Source: JAGWRA01 sp035534615 (lineage in GTDB: Bacteria > Acidobacteriota > Vicinamibacteria > Vicinamibacterales > CAVVIG01). Taken from it: a stretch of 14,155 nt of DNA. The DNA is taken from assembly GCA_035534615.1 (NCBI GenBank), contig DATLRO010000071.1, positions 1 to 14,155 of the forward strand, in the 5' to 3' direction. Below, piece by piece: positions 1-7,316 of this stretch. Below the pieces are notes generated by a model. That model had not been told where the DNA came from and ran no database searches. It saw only the letters and a program-made list of their open reading frames with translations. Both the position numbers and the translations under genes were made by a program. Each line of letters opens with the position of its first letter. Within the stretch, counting starts at the first letter, position 1.

Positions 1-4
1 TGTA

Positions 5-27
5 CCGCCGCACGAGAATTGGACAGC
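5..27 (+). repeat. IS3 element, left inverted repeat
   Basis: The block CCGCCGCACGA followed by TTGGACAGC is repeated in inverted orientation at 1342-1366. The left copy has 3 nt between the two blocks and the right copy has 5 nt. Bases 1-4 (TGTA) may be the true tip, as IS3 ends often begin with TG. Confidence 0.75.
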
Positions 28-40
28 GCGTTGATGGTAA

Positions 41-931
41 TCACGCCGCGGGCGTGAGCGCAAACGCCTGACGTGCCTGCGCCGGCGATCGATAGCCGAG
101 TCGAGCGATCAGCCACTCGCGGTTGTACGTCTCCTTGAACGCGATCAGGGCCTGGCGCAGCTCTTCGATGGTCGAGAAATGGCGAATCCAGAGCAGCTGC
201 TCTTTGAGCGTGCGAAAGAAGCGCTCGATGCAGCCGTTGCCTTCGGGCTGTCGCACGAACGCCGGTGACGAGGTCATGCCCAGAAACGTGATCTCGGCCT
301 GAAAGTCGGCACTGAGATACACGCTGCCGTGGTCGTGTCTGAGCGCCAGGCCGTCGGCAATCGCGGCCCCCAGGGGGCCAAAGTGATCACGGACGCCTTG
401 CCGCACGGGCTCCAGCGCTTCGAAACGATCGCCGTGGTGCGCAGCGTGAATGCCGACGCACTCGGCGGTGCAGTGATCGATCGCCGCAAAGATCGTCGCG
501 GCTCCGTCAAGGAGCGTCACCGCCGCGGTGGCGTCGGTGCCCCACATCACGTTGGGCCGGTCGGTCACGATGGTCCCGTCGTGCGGGTGTTCGACGACGG
601 GCTCCGGCTGGCGCGCCGGTGCCAGCAGCGCCGCCTCGCGCATCACGCGCAGCACACGACGCATCGAGGTCCGCACGCCTTTCAGTGTGCGCAGGCGCGC
701 CCAGATCTTCCGATGCCCTTCGCCGTGAAAGGGACTCTCGGCGATCACCGCACGGATCTGGGCCAGCAAGGTCCCCTCATCAAGGGTCGGCGTCCGGCCT
801 CGCCGCCCCGTCGCGGGCTGGGTGTGGCGCACGCGTTGGGCGTAGAAGGTCGAGCGCGGCAGCTCCCACACCCGCAGGACCCTCGCGATGCCGTACGGCT
901 GCTGCGTGGAGGGCGAAGTCTGTTGACTCAT
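41..931 (-). CDS. IS3-family transposase OrfB (DDE integrase core)
   Basis: This is the catalytic subunit of the IS3-type transposase, which cuts and joins the IS ends. Counting from ATG 931 (296 aa), the catalytic triad is D133 (in WGTDATA), D200 (in RHDHGS) and E236 (in GCIERFF), the DD(35)E spacing typical of the family. An N-terminal HTH_21-like region (about residues 65-105) contains the family's GHRKIWARL block. I chose ATG 931 because GGAGG lies 8 nt upstream (940-944). GTG 946 in the same frame is an alternative. The start overlaps the orfA stop as ATGA, and the frame is -1 relative to orfA. OrfB could be made alone by translational coupling or as an OrfAB fusion by frameshifting; no A6G slippery run is visible in the overlap. 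No internal stop is present. Confidence 0.92.
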   Translation of the reverse strand: MSQQTSPSTQQPYGIARVLRVWELPRSTFYAQRVRHTQPATGRRGRTPTLDEGTLLAQIRAVIAESPFHGEGHRKIWARLRTLKGVRTSMRRVLRVMREAALLAPARQPEPVVEHPHDGTIVTDRPNVMWGTDATAAVTLLDGAATIFAAIDHCTAECVGIHAAHHGDRFEALEPVRQGVRDHFGPLGAAIADGLALRHDHGSVYLSADFQAEITFLGMTSSPAFVRQPEGNGCIERFFRTLKEQLLWIRHFSTIEELRQALIAFKETYNREWLIARLGYRSPAQARQAFALTPAA

Positions 932-1317
932 CGCTTCGACCTCCACCAGCCCAAAGGGCCGGCGGCCTCCAGATGGCGAATCTTCTCCCGCAGGAGTTCC
1001 TGGCTCACCGCCTGCTCGGCGACGACGCGCTTGAGCCGCTGGGTCTCCTCATCCTCGACGTGCGTCTCGCGGCTCCTGAGCTGCGCTTCGCCGCCCGCGA
1101 GGAACTCGTCACGCCACGCCGACAGCTTGGCTGCCGTCACGCCATGGCGACGACTGACGCTCTCAAGATCGGCCCCGCGCAAGAGCTCCAACACCACCGA
1201 CACTTTCCGCCGGGCCGACCATCGGCCCGTGCCGGCCCGCGGCGAGACTGCGGCCTCTCCAGTCGCCCTCCGGGCTCCCTCCGAGGCCGCAGCCTCGCCT
1301 GGTTGTTGCTTGGACAT
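928..1317 (-). CDS. IS3-family transposase OrfA (HTH, leucine-zipper protein)
   Basis: This is the DNA-binding subunit of the IS3 transposase, 129 aa from ATG 1317. About residues 32-75 form the transposase_8-type helix-turn-helix, including the R-R-H-G-V-T stretch and the following AWRDEF recognition segment. Residues 88-118 have heptad-like Leu/Val spacing (RLKRVV, ELLREKIRHLE), matching the multimerisation zipper of OrfA proteins. The same frame opens further upstream to a TTG at 1350, but that lies inside the terminal repeat. ATG 1317 has an AGAGGAG ribosome site 6-12 nt upstream and is preferred. The stop codon overlaps the orfB start (ATGA). Composition resembles that of orfB. Confidence 0.88.
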   Translation of the reverse strand: MSKQQPGEAAASEGARRATGEAAVSPRAGTGRWSARRKVSVVLELLRGADLESVSRRHGVTAAKLSAWRDEFLAGGEAQLRSRETHVEDEETQRLKRVVAEQAVSQELLREKIRHLEAAGPLGWWRSKR

Positions 1318-1341
1318 ACCCCATTCTCCTCTTTCCAAAGG

Positions 1342-1366
1342 GCTGTCCAATCATTTCGTGCGGCGG
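1342..1366 (-). repeat. IS3 element, right inverted repeat
   Basis: Read on the minus strand, this contains CCGCCGCACGA, then 5 nt, then TTGGACAGC, matching the left end. It lies just upstream of orfA, as the promoter-proximal end of an IS3-type element should. Confidence 0.75.
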
Positions 1367-1367
1367 G

Positions 1368-1610
1368 GGATTTGTTGTCCTGCATGACCTGTGGGTCGAT
1401 GGACGGGCGGCCTCATCCCCGATTCTTGATCGACGCAAAGAAAACGAGTTCGAACAGGTCGCGGTCGAGTCCCTGCAGGTGGCCCGCGCTGCGCTCTTCT
1501 ATTTTCAGGAAGTCGTTTCGGTGCGCGAGCGCCGGGTGAGGCGATCCCAAAAGGGATTGGTCGCGCCTCTCGTGTTGCCGTCACATCACTACGTTCGCGG
1601 CGAAGATTGA
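1368..1610 (+). pseudogene. 3' remnant of an unknown gene interrupted by the IS3 element
   Basis: A plus-strand frame stays open for 80 codons from the IS right end to TGA 1608-1610, with no start codon of its own in a sensible place. It reads like genuine protein: it begins GFVVLHDLWVDGR, then a charged helical stretch (ENEFEQVAVESLQVARAALF), and ends LVLPSHHYVRGED. Third-position choice and amino-acid composition are protein-like, unlike the overlapping frames. I do not recognise the family. The 5' part would lie left of the IS, outside the window. The simplest reading is a gene split by IS insertion; alternatively the remnant was left by a deletion next to the IS. Confidence 0.55.
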
Positions 1611-1662
1611 TTCAATCTGCCTGCCGATGTTTTTTGACGAGTACTTGTTTGCGGACTACTCA

Positions 1663-1683
1663 GGTGCTTTCGCTGAAAGCGCC
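1663..1683. other. Hairpin between convergent genes
   Basis: GGTGCTTTC and GAAAGCGCC can form a 9-bp stem (one T-G pair) with a 3-nt loop. It lies between the ends of the remnant gene (1610) and the convergent minus-strand gene (1715), where a terminator would be expected. No T-run follows on either strand, so intrinsic termination is uncertain. Confidence 0.3.
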
Positions 1684-1714
1684 CAACGGAAGTCGATCCG
1701 GCTCGCCTCACGCC

Positions 1715-2231
1715 TCACTGGGACGGTTGCTTCTCTGCGTTTGCGCGTTCTCGAGCCTCGCCCCAGCTGGCCTGAAAATCGGCGAGACACTCTTTGAGGA
1801 GTGGCTCGCACTCTTTCAGTTCCTTGAAGTGTTCCTGCTGTAGGAGCAGATTCTGGAGCGTCAGGTTGTGAGCGTTGCAGACCGCTTTGCTGGCCCAAGT
1901 GGCAGCTTTCTCAGTTCTCTGTGCCAGCGTTACGCCCGTTTCGCCCTCGGCCATGCGCGACATCATCGCGCGGACCGACGGGTGTGTTTCCGTCATTGGG
2001 ATGTAGTAGCTGAAGCCGACGAGCTTACCCAGCCCGTTGTCGCTCTTGGCCATGGAGACGAAATCCATGTTGGTCCATGAGAACGCTGGTATCTGCTTAT
2101 CACAGCCCTTCGTCTGGCAGGGCCGGATGAACTTGTCCTTGACGGAATCCCTGAGCTTCTTCTGGGATCACCTGGTCCTGCGGTGCCAGCTTGTCGATGC
2201 CGGCGCGAGCCGCCGGCGCGGCGAACGACAT
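1715..2231 (-). pseudogene. Hypothetical protein gene broken by a single frameshift
   Basis: The main frame (1715 up to about 2160) encodes about 145 protein-like residues, including GCDKQIPAFSWTNMDFVSMA, a THPSVRAMMSRMAEG segment and a helical C-terminus with NAHNLTLQNLLLQQEHF. Its first in-frame ATG is at 2068, but convincing coding sequence extends upstream to a TGA near 2170. There the adjacent frame takes over and runs back to ATG 2231 (MSFAAPAARAGIDKLAPQDQ). A one-base insertion in the GAAGAAG tract near 2155-2166 explains the switch; the joined product would be about 171 aa. A sequencing error or a true frameshift would look the same. The family is not recognised; the C-terminal pattern is faintly like HEPN/DUF5677-type helical proteins, which is a guess. 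It is divergent from the PIN-like gene. Confidence 0.5.
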
Positions 2232-2297
2232 CCCAGAGCACCCGCGTAGGGAGTCACGCCAACTGCTCACAGCGCGATAAGATACGGAAGCCCCGCC

Positions 2298-3494
2298 ATG
2301 GAAGCGACACGTTTCGATCCTCAGGCAATGGTGCTCGACCCGCCTCATTTCAAGAAGGTGATATACCTCGATCAGTTCGCGATCAGCGAGATGGTGAAGG
2401 CGATCGATGCACGGTCGAAGTCACACGCTCGCGTGAAGCGGTTCTGGCGCCAGGTCTTCGAGGCGCTGGAGAGGGTTTGCAAGCTGCAGTTGGTAGTGTG
2501 TCCGTGGTCCCCAATCCACCGCGACGAGTCGCTCGTCTCCGAGATGTTCGAGCCACTAAAGCGGATGTATGAGCATCTCGGCAATGGCGTCGGGTTTCTT
2601 CGCTCCACCGAGATCGAATTGCGCCAGATCAACATGGCTCTCGTTGCCTGGCTTGATGGCAAGGCACCGCCGGACCACGACTTGAATCCCGCGCGGATCA
2701 CGACTGGTTCACTGCACCGATGGCAAGGGCGGTACTTGGTGACGGTCTCGATGCATCACCCACCGGAGCAAGCGAGCGGCCTTCGCCAGCGGCGAACGCG
2801 ACTGAACCGGTCTCTGGCCCGGTGGTTCGACGAATGCCGCCAGCGAACCGACAAGTCGTTCGACCATGCGCTCAGGATCGAATTCGAGGGCTATCGAGAC
2901 GTGTTGCTCGGAGCCTATCGGGACGCACTGAATCGCGGGAACGAGCTGCTGCGCCAGTATGAGGCTGCGACGGGAGAAGCGCTGCCATCCCACATCGAGA
3001 ACGTGGCTCCCCCAGTCGGACCAGGAGGGGAACAAGTGTGGCTCATTCTGGAAGTGTTGAAGGGACGCGGAATCGCCAAAGGGGAGATCGCGAAGATCCT
3101 GAGTGACTTCCTCGATTCCGAGCACTTTCGGAAGATGCCAATCCACGCGATTTCCACTCGCCTGTTCGCCGTGATCGCCCATGCAGCGGCGAATCACCAG
3201 AGAAGGGCTCCCGATCAAGGCACCGCGAACGACATCGAGCTCGTGTCGGCCTACTTGCCTTATTGCGACGCGATGCTGATCGACAATCGCACGCGAGCGA
3301 TGCTGGAGAACGGCGTGCCGAAGAAGTACGCCCTGAACTATCCGTGTCGGCTGTTCTCACCGAACGTCGGTAGCGGGTTTTTGGCCTACCTGAAGAGCGT
3401 CGAGGAAGAAGCCGATCCGCTTATTCTCGCCCTCGTGCGTCAGGCCTACGGCGAGAAGTGGCTAAAACCGTTCGTGACGATGTTCGACGCCTAA
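2298..3494 (+). CDS. PIN-like domain protein, putative ribonuclease of defence type
   Basis: This 398-aa protein has acidic residues placed as in PIN-like nucleases. D25 lies in the opening VIYLDQFAIS strand. SPIHRDES (71-78) follows a hydrophobic strand (LQLVVCPW). A long helical insert separates these from the C-terminal block NDIELVSAYLPYCDAMLIDN, which supplies D312, D324 and D329. The ends of the fold come together as in VapC/PIN enzymes, which cut RNA with metal-bound aspartates. The YLDQ...S-IH-E...PYCD arrangement is that of a group of large PIN-like proteins often found in defence islands (family knowledge). The start is ATG 2298, with GGAAG 7 nt upstream (2286-2290). No antitoxin follows; the only neighbour is the divergent frameshifted gene. 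Codon use is less GC-rich than in genes to the right, consistent with acquired DNA. The nuclease fold is likely; the biological role is inferred. Confidence 0.65.
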   Translation: MEATRFDPQAMVLDPPHFKKVIYLDQFAISEMVKAIDARSKSHARVKRFWRQVFEALERVCKLQLVVCPWSPIHRDESLVSEMFEPLKRMYEHLGNGVGFLRSTEIELRQINMALVAWLDGKAPPDHDLNPARITTGSLHRWQGRYLVTVSMHHPPEQASGLRQRRTRLNRSLARWFDECRQRTDKSFDHALRIEFEGYRDVLLGAYRDALNRGNELLRQYEAATGEALPSHIENVAPPVGPGGEQVWLILEVLKGRGIAKGEIAKILSDFLDSEHFRKMPIHAISTRLFAVIAHAAANHQRRAPDQGTANDIELVSAYLPYCDAMLIDNRTRAMLENGVPKKYALNYPCRLFSPNVGSGFLAYLKSVEEEADPLILALVRQAYGEKWLKPFVTMFDA

Positions 3495-3600
3495 TGTGAG
3501 CGGCCGGCGGTTGCCAGGGCAGCTTACGGGCCAGCCCTGATAAGTCGCCAAGCGTTGACGATGCGGCACGTCTTGGGTCAGTCACCCTATACGTATCGTC

Positions 3601-3655
3601 TTGAGGGGCTGGCGGTAGCAATACCGTAGGGGTTCGAATCCCCTCTTCCGCACCA
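3601..3655 (+). tRNA. 3' half of tRNA-Leu(GAG), no 5' half; probable att scar
   Basis: The stretch starts in the anticodon loop TTGAGGG (anticodon GAG at 3603-3605). It continues with the 3' anticodon strand GCTGG, a long variable arm (CGGTA, GCAA, TACCG, 3613-3626) as in class II tRNAs, and a perfect T arm (AGGGG, TTCGAAT, CCCCT, 3628-3644). It ends with the 3' acceptor strand CTTCCGC and ACCA (3645-3655). The partner acceptor strand GCGGAAG, a D arm and the 5' anticodon strand CCAGC are absent from the 33 or so bases upstream, so this is not a working tRNA gene. Fragments of this kind are left at the far end of elements that integrate into tRNA 3' ends. Given the plus orientation, the element lies to the left. 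Confidence 0.75.
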
Positions 3656-3976
3656 AAATTAATCGGGGCGCTGCCCCGAGCCCCTCGCCTTCGTGCTTGG
3701 CACTTCGGCGGAGCTCGCCGAAGCGACCGTCGAGCTTCATCAGTCGCGAAGGCGGCCGGCTCCCTCCGTTACGCTCGCGGTTCAGCTCGCTCCACGCCGG
3801 TCGCGGGCCCGCTGTGCGGGCCGCTCGCCCTGCCAGCGGGGCGGAATTCTGCTTGCCGGAGGCTGCTCGACGCGGCTAGTCTGCGCTCTGTCACAGAAAG
3901 AACCGAATACGGATGAGGCGGGCCCCTGCGGCGAACGTCCAGGAACACCCCTGATGTTGTCCAGTGCGGCCCATCC
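3656..3976. other. Noncoding, hairpin-rich intergenic stretch
   Basis: I see no credible gene here. The stretch holds three strong stem-loops: CGGGGC/GCCCCG at 3664-3678, CTTCGGCG/CGCCGAAG at 3703-3723 with a 5-nt loop, and GGCCCGC/GCGGGCC at 3806-3822 with a 3-nt loop. The first follows the tRNA fragment directly and may have been its terminator. The open frames crossing this region are short and arginine/serine/proline-rich and overlap one another, as expected for noncoding GC-rich DNA. Confidence 0.5.
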
Positions 3977-3989
3977 TCGGAGCTGAGTC

Positions 3990-6900
3990 ATGAGAAAAGT
4001 ACTGCAGGTCGCCGGCTGTATCCTCGCCACCGGATTGCTGCTGGGCTTGGCGGAGACGCAGGCGCCGAACCTGCTGGCCGCCGCGCAGGCGCCGAACCCG
4101 CCGGCGGCCGCGCACGCGCCGAATCCGCTCGCGGCATTGCATTTCCGCTTCGTCGGCCCGCAGGGCAACCGCGATATTTCGGTGGCGAGCGTGCCCGGCA
4201 ACCCGCTGGTGATTTACTACGGCGCGGCCTCGGGCGGGATTTGGAAGAGCACCAACGGCGGCGTCACCTTCCGTCCGATCTTCGACCACGAGGACGTGTC
4301 CGCGGTAGGCGCGCTCGCGGTCGCGCCGGAGTCGCCGAACATCGTCTGGGCGGGCACCGGCGAGCCGTGGATCATCCGCCAGACGACCTCGCCCGGCGAC
4401 GGCGTCTACAAGTCCACCGACAGCGGCCGCCACTGGCAGCACATGGGCCTGGAGCAGACCGGCCACATCGCCGGCATCGAGATCAATCCCCGTAACCCGG
4501 CGATCGTGTACGTCTGCGCGGTGGGCCAGGGCTACCGCAACAACCCGGAGCGCGGCGTCTACCGCACCGAGGACGGCGGCAAGACCTGGGACCAGGTGCT
4601 CAAGGTGAACGACGAGACCGGCTGCAGCGGCATCACCATGGACGCGCACGATCCCGACACACTGTTCGCCGGCATGTGGCAGTTGACCATCCGGCCCTGG
4701 GACCTGCACAGCGGCGGTCCGGGCAGCGGCGTGTTCGTGACCCACGACGGCGGCACCACCTGGCGGCGGGTCAGCGGCCACGGGCTGCCGGCCGCGGGCG
4801 CCGACGTGGGCAAGGTGGCCGTGCGCGTGGCGCCCAGCGACTCGAGCCGCGTCTACGCGCTGATGCAGGAGTCGCCCGCGCCGGCCTTTTACCAATCCGA
4901 CGACTACGGCAGGACCTGGAGCCTGATGAACCGCAACAACCGCATGATCGGGCGCGCCGCCTACTTCACCAACTTCCGCGTGTCGCCGGGCGACGAGAAC
5001 CTGATCTACTTCGTCGCGCAGTACTGGAGCGTGTCACGCGACGGCGGCAAGACGTTCGCGACGAATGTGGCCCGGGCGGGCGGCGACCTGCACAGCATCT
5101 GGATCGATCCCACCAACCCCAGGCGCATGCTGGTGGCCGACGACAGCGGCGGCGGCATCAGCCTCGACGGCGGCAAGACCTGGCAGCGGGTGAAGCTGCC
5201 GATCGCGCAGATGTATCACGTCTACGCCGACAACCGCATCCCCTACGACGTGCTCGGCAACCGCCAGGACGACGACGGCGAAGTAGGCCCCAGCCGCACG
5301 CTGTACGCCGCCGGGTTCGGGGGCTCCGTGGGCGGGCCGATCACGTCGGCGGACTGGCACGGCTTCGCCGGCTGCGAGAGCGGCTTCGGCGTGCCCGATC
5401 CGGTGAACCCCGACATCATCTGGACCGGCTGCTACAACGGCGACCTGACCCGCGTGGACGAGAAAACCGGGCAGGCGCGCAACGTCTCGGTGTGGCCCGA
5501 GGACTCCTTCGGCGGTCCGCCGGCCGACGTGCGCGACCGCTGGAACTGGACCTTCCCGATCGCCATTTCACCCCGCGACCACAACAAGGTCTACGTGGGC
5601 AGCCAGTACGTGTATGAAACCGGGAACGCCGGCCAGAGCTGGACGCGGATCAGCCCGGATCTGACCCGCAACGACAAGAGCAAGGAAGGCAGTTCGGGCG
5701 GCATCGCCGGCGACAACCTGATGACATTCACCAGCGAGACGCTGTCGAACATCTCGATCTCGCCCGTCCAGGCCGGCGTGATCTGGGTGGGCAGCTACGA
5801 CGGCGAGGTCCACGTCACCCGGGATGGCGGCAAGACCTGGACCAACGTCACCGCCAACATCCCGGGGCTTCCGCCCTGGGGCGAGATCACCCGCATCGAC
5901 CCCTCGCACTTCGCCGCCGGCACCGCCTACCTGAGCGACGACCTGATGATGATGGGCGACTACAACCCCTACATCTACAAGACGACCGATTTCGGCCGCA
6001 CGTGGACCAACATCTCGGGCGGCATCCCGCACACGCTGTTCAGCTACGTGCACGTGGTGCGCGAGGACCCGGTGCAGCACGGCATGCTCTATGCCGGCAC
6101 CGAGAACACGATTTATTTCACCCTCGACGACGGCGCGCACTGGACGCCGCTGAAGAACAACCTGCCGGCGGCGCCGATGAACTGGCTCACGATCCAGCCG
6201 CACTTCAGCGACCTGGTGGTTGGCACCTATGGGCGCGGCATTTGGATCCTCGACGACATCACGCCGCTGCGGAGCTGGGGCACGGTGACGCAGGCCGGCG
6301 CGGTGCATCTGTTCAAGCCGCGCCCGGCCTACCGGTTCCGGCGCTCGGTGCTGGTGCCGCAGAGCGGCCCCAACGACCCGGTGGTGGGCGAGAACCCGCC
6401 CTACGGAGCCGACCTGAACTACTACCTGCCCTCGGACGCGAAGTCGGCGACGCTGACCATCCGCGGCAGCGACGGCCAAGTCATTCAAACCGTCAAGGGG
6501 ACCACGCGCACCGGGCTGAACCGCGTCTGGTGGAACCTCCGCTACCCCAGCCCGACGGTGGTGCACCTGCTCACGCCGCCGCCGGACAAGCCGTGGGTCA
6601 CAGTCGGCCCGCAAGGCTGGCGTCCGCTGGTGGCCTGGGGCGGCCAGGCGGGTTCGCCGCGGGTCGTGCCGGGCACCTACCAGGTGCAGCTCACCGTCGA
6701 CGGCAGGGACATGGGCACGCAGCCGCTGACCGTGCTCAAGGACCCCGCCGCATCCGGCACGCAAGCCACGATGGAGGCGCAGCTCAAGTTCGCGCTGATG
6801 ATGGGGAACGAGATCAGCGACGTGGCGGAGATGATCAACGGCGTCGAGACCACGCGCAAGCAGTTGGAGGACGCGGTCGCGGTGCTGGCGCACCGTGGGG

Positions 6901-7271
6901 GCGCGGCGGCAGCGTTGCAGGCCGACCATGCGCTCGAGGCCAGGTACCTGGCGCTCGTGGGCAAGCTTTACGACACGCACCTGGCGAGCGAGAGCGTGGA
7001 GGAGTCGTTCATCACGCCGGTGCAGCTCTACGCCAAGCTCTGCAGCCTGGCGGCCGACTTCAACGGCACCGGCCGGTACGGAGGCGGCGCCGACCTGGGG
7101 CCGACCGAACAGGCGATCGCCGTGAACCGGAAGCTGGTGGGCGAGATGAACCAGGTGCGGGCGGGACTGGCGGCGCTGAACCGCACGGAGGGCGCGGCTT
7201 TCAACACGCAACTGCACTCCCTCGGCCTGAGCTTGGGGATTCAGTACGCGGCGTTGCCGGCGGGGCAGTAG
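3990..7271 (+). CDS. Exported sortilin/BNR-type beta-propeller protein (glycosyl hydrolase-like)
   Basis: This 1093-aa protein begins with a signal peptide (MRKVLQ, then a hydrophobic run GCILATGLLLGL, cleavage near residues 20-25) and no lipobox. A short 9-residue repeat follows (23-49). Residues about 50-760 carry about eleven Asp-box (S-x-D-x-G-x-T-W) loops, including KSTNGGVTF (86), RTEDGGKTW (192), VTHDGGTTW (250), ISLDGGKTW (390), VTRDGGKTW (about 609) and KTTDFGRTW (about 665). This implies one or two sialidase/sortilin-like propellers. GTYGRGIWILDD closes this part. An Ig-like region (about 815-915) and a helical tail follow. Proteins of this layout are common in Acidobacteriota and Bacteroidota and are usually labelled glycosyl hydrolase or sortilin-like. 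No catalytic sialidase residues can be assigned, so enzymatic activity is uncertain. The start has GGAG (3979-3982) 7 nt upstream. It is a single-gene unit ending in a strong terminator. Confidence 0.88.
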   Translation: MRKVLQVAGCILATGLLLGLAETQAPNLLAAAQAPNPPAAAHAPNPLAALHFRFVGPQGNRDISVASVPGNPLVIYYGAASGGIWKSTNGGVTFRPIFDHEDVSAVGALAVAPESPNIVWAGTGEPWIIRQTTSPGDGVYKSTDSGRHWQHMGLEQTGHIAGIEINPRNPAIVYVCAVGQGYRNNPERGVYRTEDGGKTWDQVLKVNDETGCSGITMDAHDPDTLFAGMWQLTIRPWDLHSGGPGSGVFVTHDGGTTWRRVSGHGLPAAGADVGKVAVRVAPSDSSRVYALMQESPAPAFYQSDDYGRTWSLMNRNNRMIGRAAYFTNFRVSPGDENLIYFVAQYWSVSRDGGKTFATNVARAGGDLHSIWIDPTNPRRMLVADDSGGGISLDGGKTWQRVKLPIAQMYHVYADNRIPYDVLGNRQDDDGEVGPSRTLYAAGFGGSVGGPITSADWHGFAGCESGFGVPDPVNPDIIWTGCYNGDLTRVDEKTGQARNVSVWPEDSFGGPPADVRDRWNWTFPIAISPRDHNKVYVGSQYVYETGNAGQSWTRISPDLTRNDKSKEGSSGGIAGDNLMTFTSETLSNISISPVQAGVIWVGSYDGEVHVTRDGGKTWTNVTANIPGLPPWGEITRIDPSHFAAGTAYLSDDLMMMGDYNPYIYKTTDFGRTWTNISGGIPHTLFSYVHVVREDPVQHGMLYAGTENTIYFTLDDGAHWTPLKNNLPAAPMNWLTIQPHFSDLVVGTYGRGIWILDDITPLRSWGTVTQAGAVHLFKPRPAYRFRRSVLVPQSGPNDPVVGENPPYGADLNYYLPSDAKSATLTIRGSDGQVIQTVKGTTRTGLNRVWWNLRYPSPTVVHLLTPPPDKPWVTVGPQGWRPLVAWGGQAGSPRVVPGTYQVQLTVDGRDMGTQPLTVLKDPAASGTQATMEAQLKFALMMGNEISDVAEMINGVETTRKQLEDAVAVLAHRGGAAAALQADHALEARYLALVGKLYDTHLASESVEESFITPVQLYAKLCSLAADFNGTGRYGGGADLGPTEQAIAVNRKLVGEMNQVRAGLAALNRTEGAAFNTQLHSLGLSLGIQYAALPAGQ
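4056..4136 (+). repeat. Three tandem 27-bp coding repeats after the signal peptide
   Basis: Codons 23-49 of the propeller gene spell three 9-residue units, TQAPNLLAA, AQAPNPPAA and AHAPNPLAA, at 4056-4082, 4083-4109 and 4110-4136. The unit is Ala/Pro-rich and sits between the signal peptide and the first propeller strand, so it probably forms a flexible linker. Copy number could vary by slippage. Confidence 0.8.
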
Positions 7272-7282
7272 CCGGCTGGGGC

Positions 7283-7316
7283 AGAAGAAGGGCCCGCACC
7301 TGCGGGCCCTTCTTCT
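7283..7316 (+). terminator. Strong terminator of the propeller gene
   Basis: The arms 7283-7297 and 7302-7316 are perfectly complementary over 15 bp, around the loop ACCT, starting 12 nt after the TAG stop. The stem has a GC-rich core (GGGCCCGC) and a pyrimidine 3' flank (TTCTTCT) that would serve as the weak tail. It could also work on the minus strand. Confidence 0.88.

Larger units (their letters stand above)
5..1366 (-). mobile_element. IS3-family insertion sequence, apparently complete
   Basis: The element has two consecutive minus-strand genes, orfA (helix-turn-helix) and orfB (DDE integrase), bounded by imperfect inverted ends at 5-27 and 1342-1366. Its size of about 1.36 kb is usual for IS3 relatives. 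Both genes are open and the DDE triad is present, so the element could be active. The outermost bases are uncertain: the left end begins TGTACC, but the matching bases at the right end are different. A target-site duplication cannot be checked because the left flank is outside the window. On the right it abuts the 3' remnant of a plus-strand gene, so it probably inserted into that gene. Confidence 0.85.

Noticed and set aside
329..1539. Plus-strand frames of 352 and 306 codons over the IS
   Set aside because: They are antisense to orfA and orfB, and their translations are compositionally biased.
3568..3655. A complete tRNA-Leu gene
   Set aside because: The 33 bases before the anticodon loop do not contain GCGGAAG, a D arm or a strand pairing with GCTGG; only the 3' half is present.
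3656..3986. A small gene of about 97 codons at 3693-3986
   Set aside because: The translation is Arg/Ser/Pro-rich, there is no ribosome site, and the DNA is dominated by hairpins.
3891..4895. Minus-strand frame of 334 codons
   Set aside because: Antisense to the start of the propeller gene and low in protein-like features.
5568..7217. Open minus-strand frame of 549 codons
   Set aside because: It lies wholly antisense to the propeller gene, is rich in Arg, Val, Ala, His and Gln without any domain, and arises from high third-position GC.
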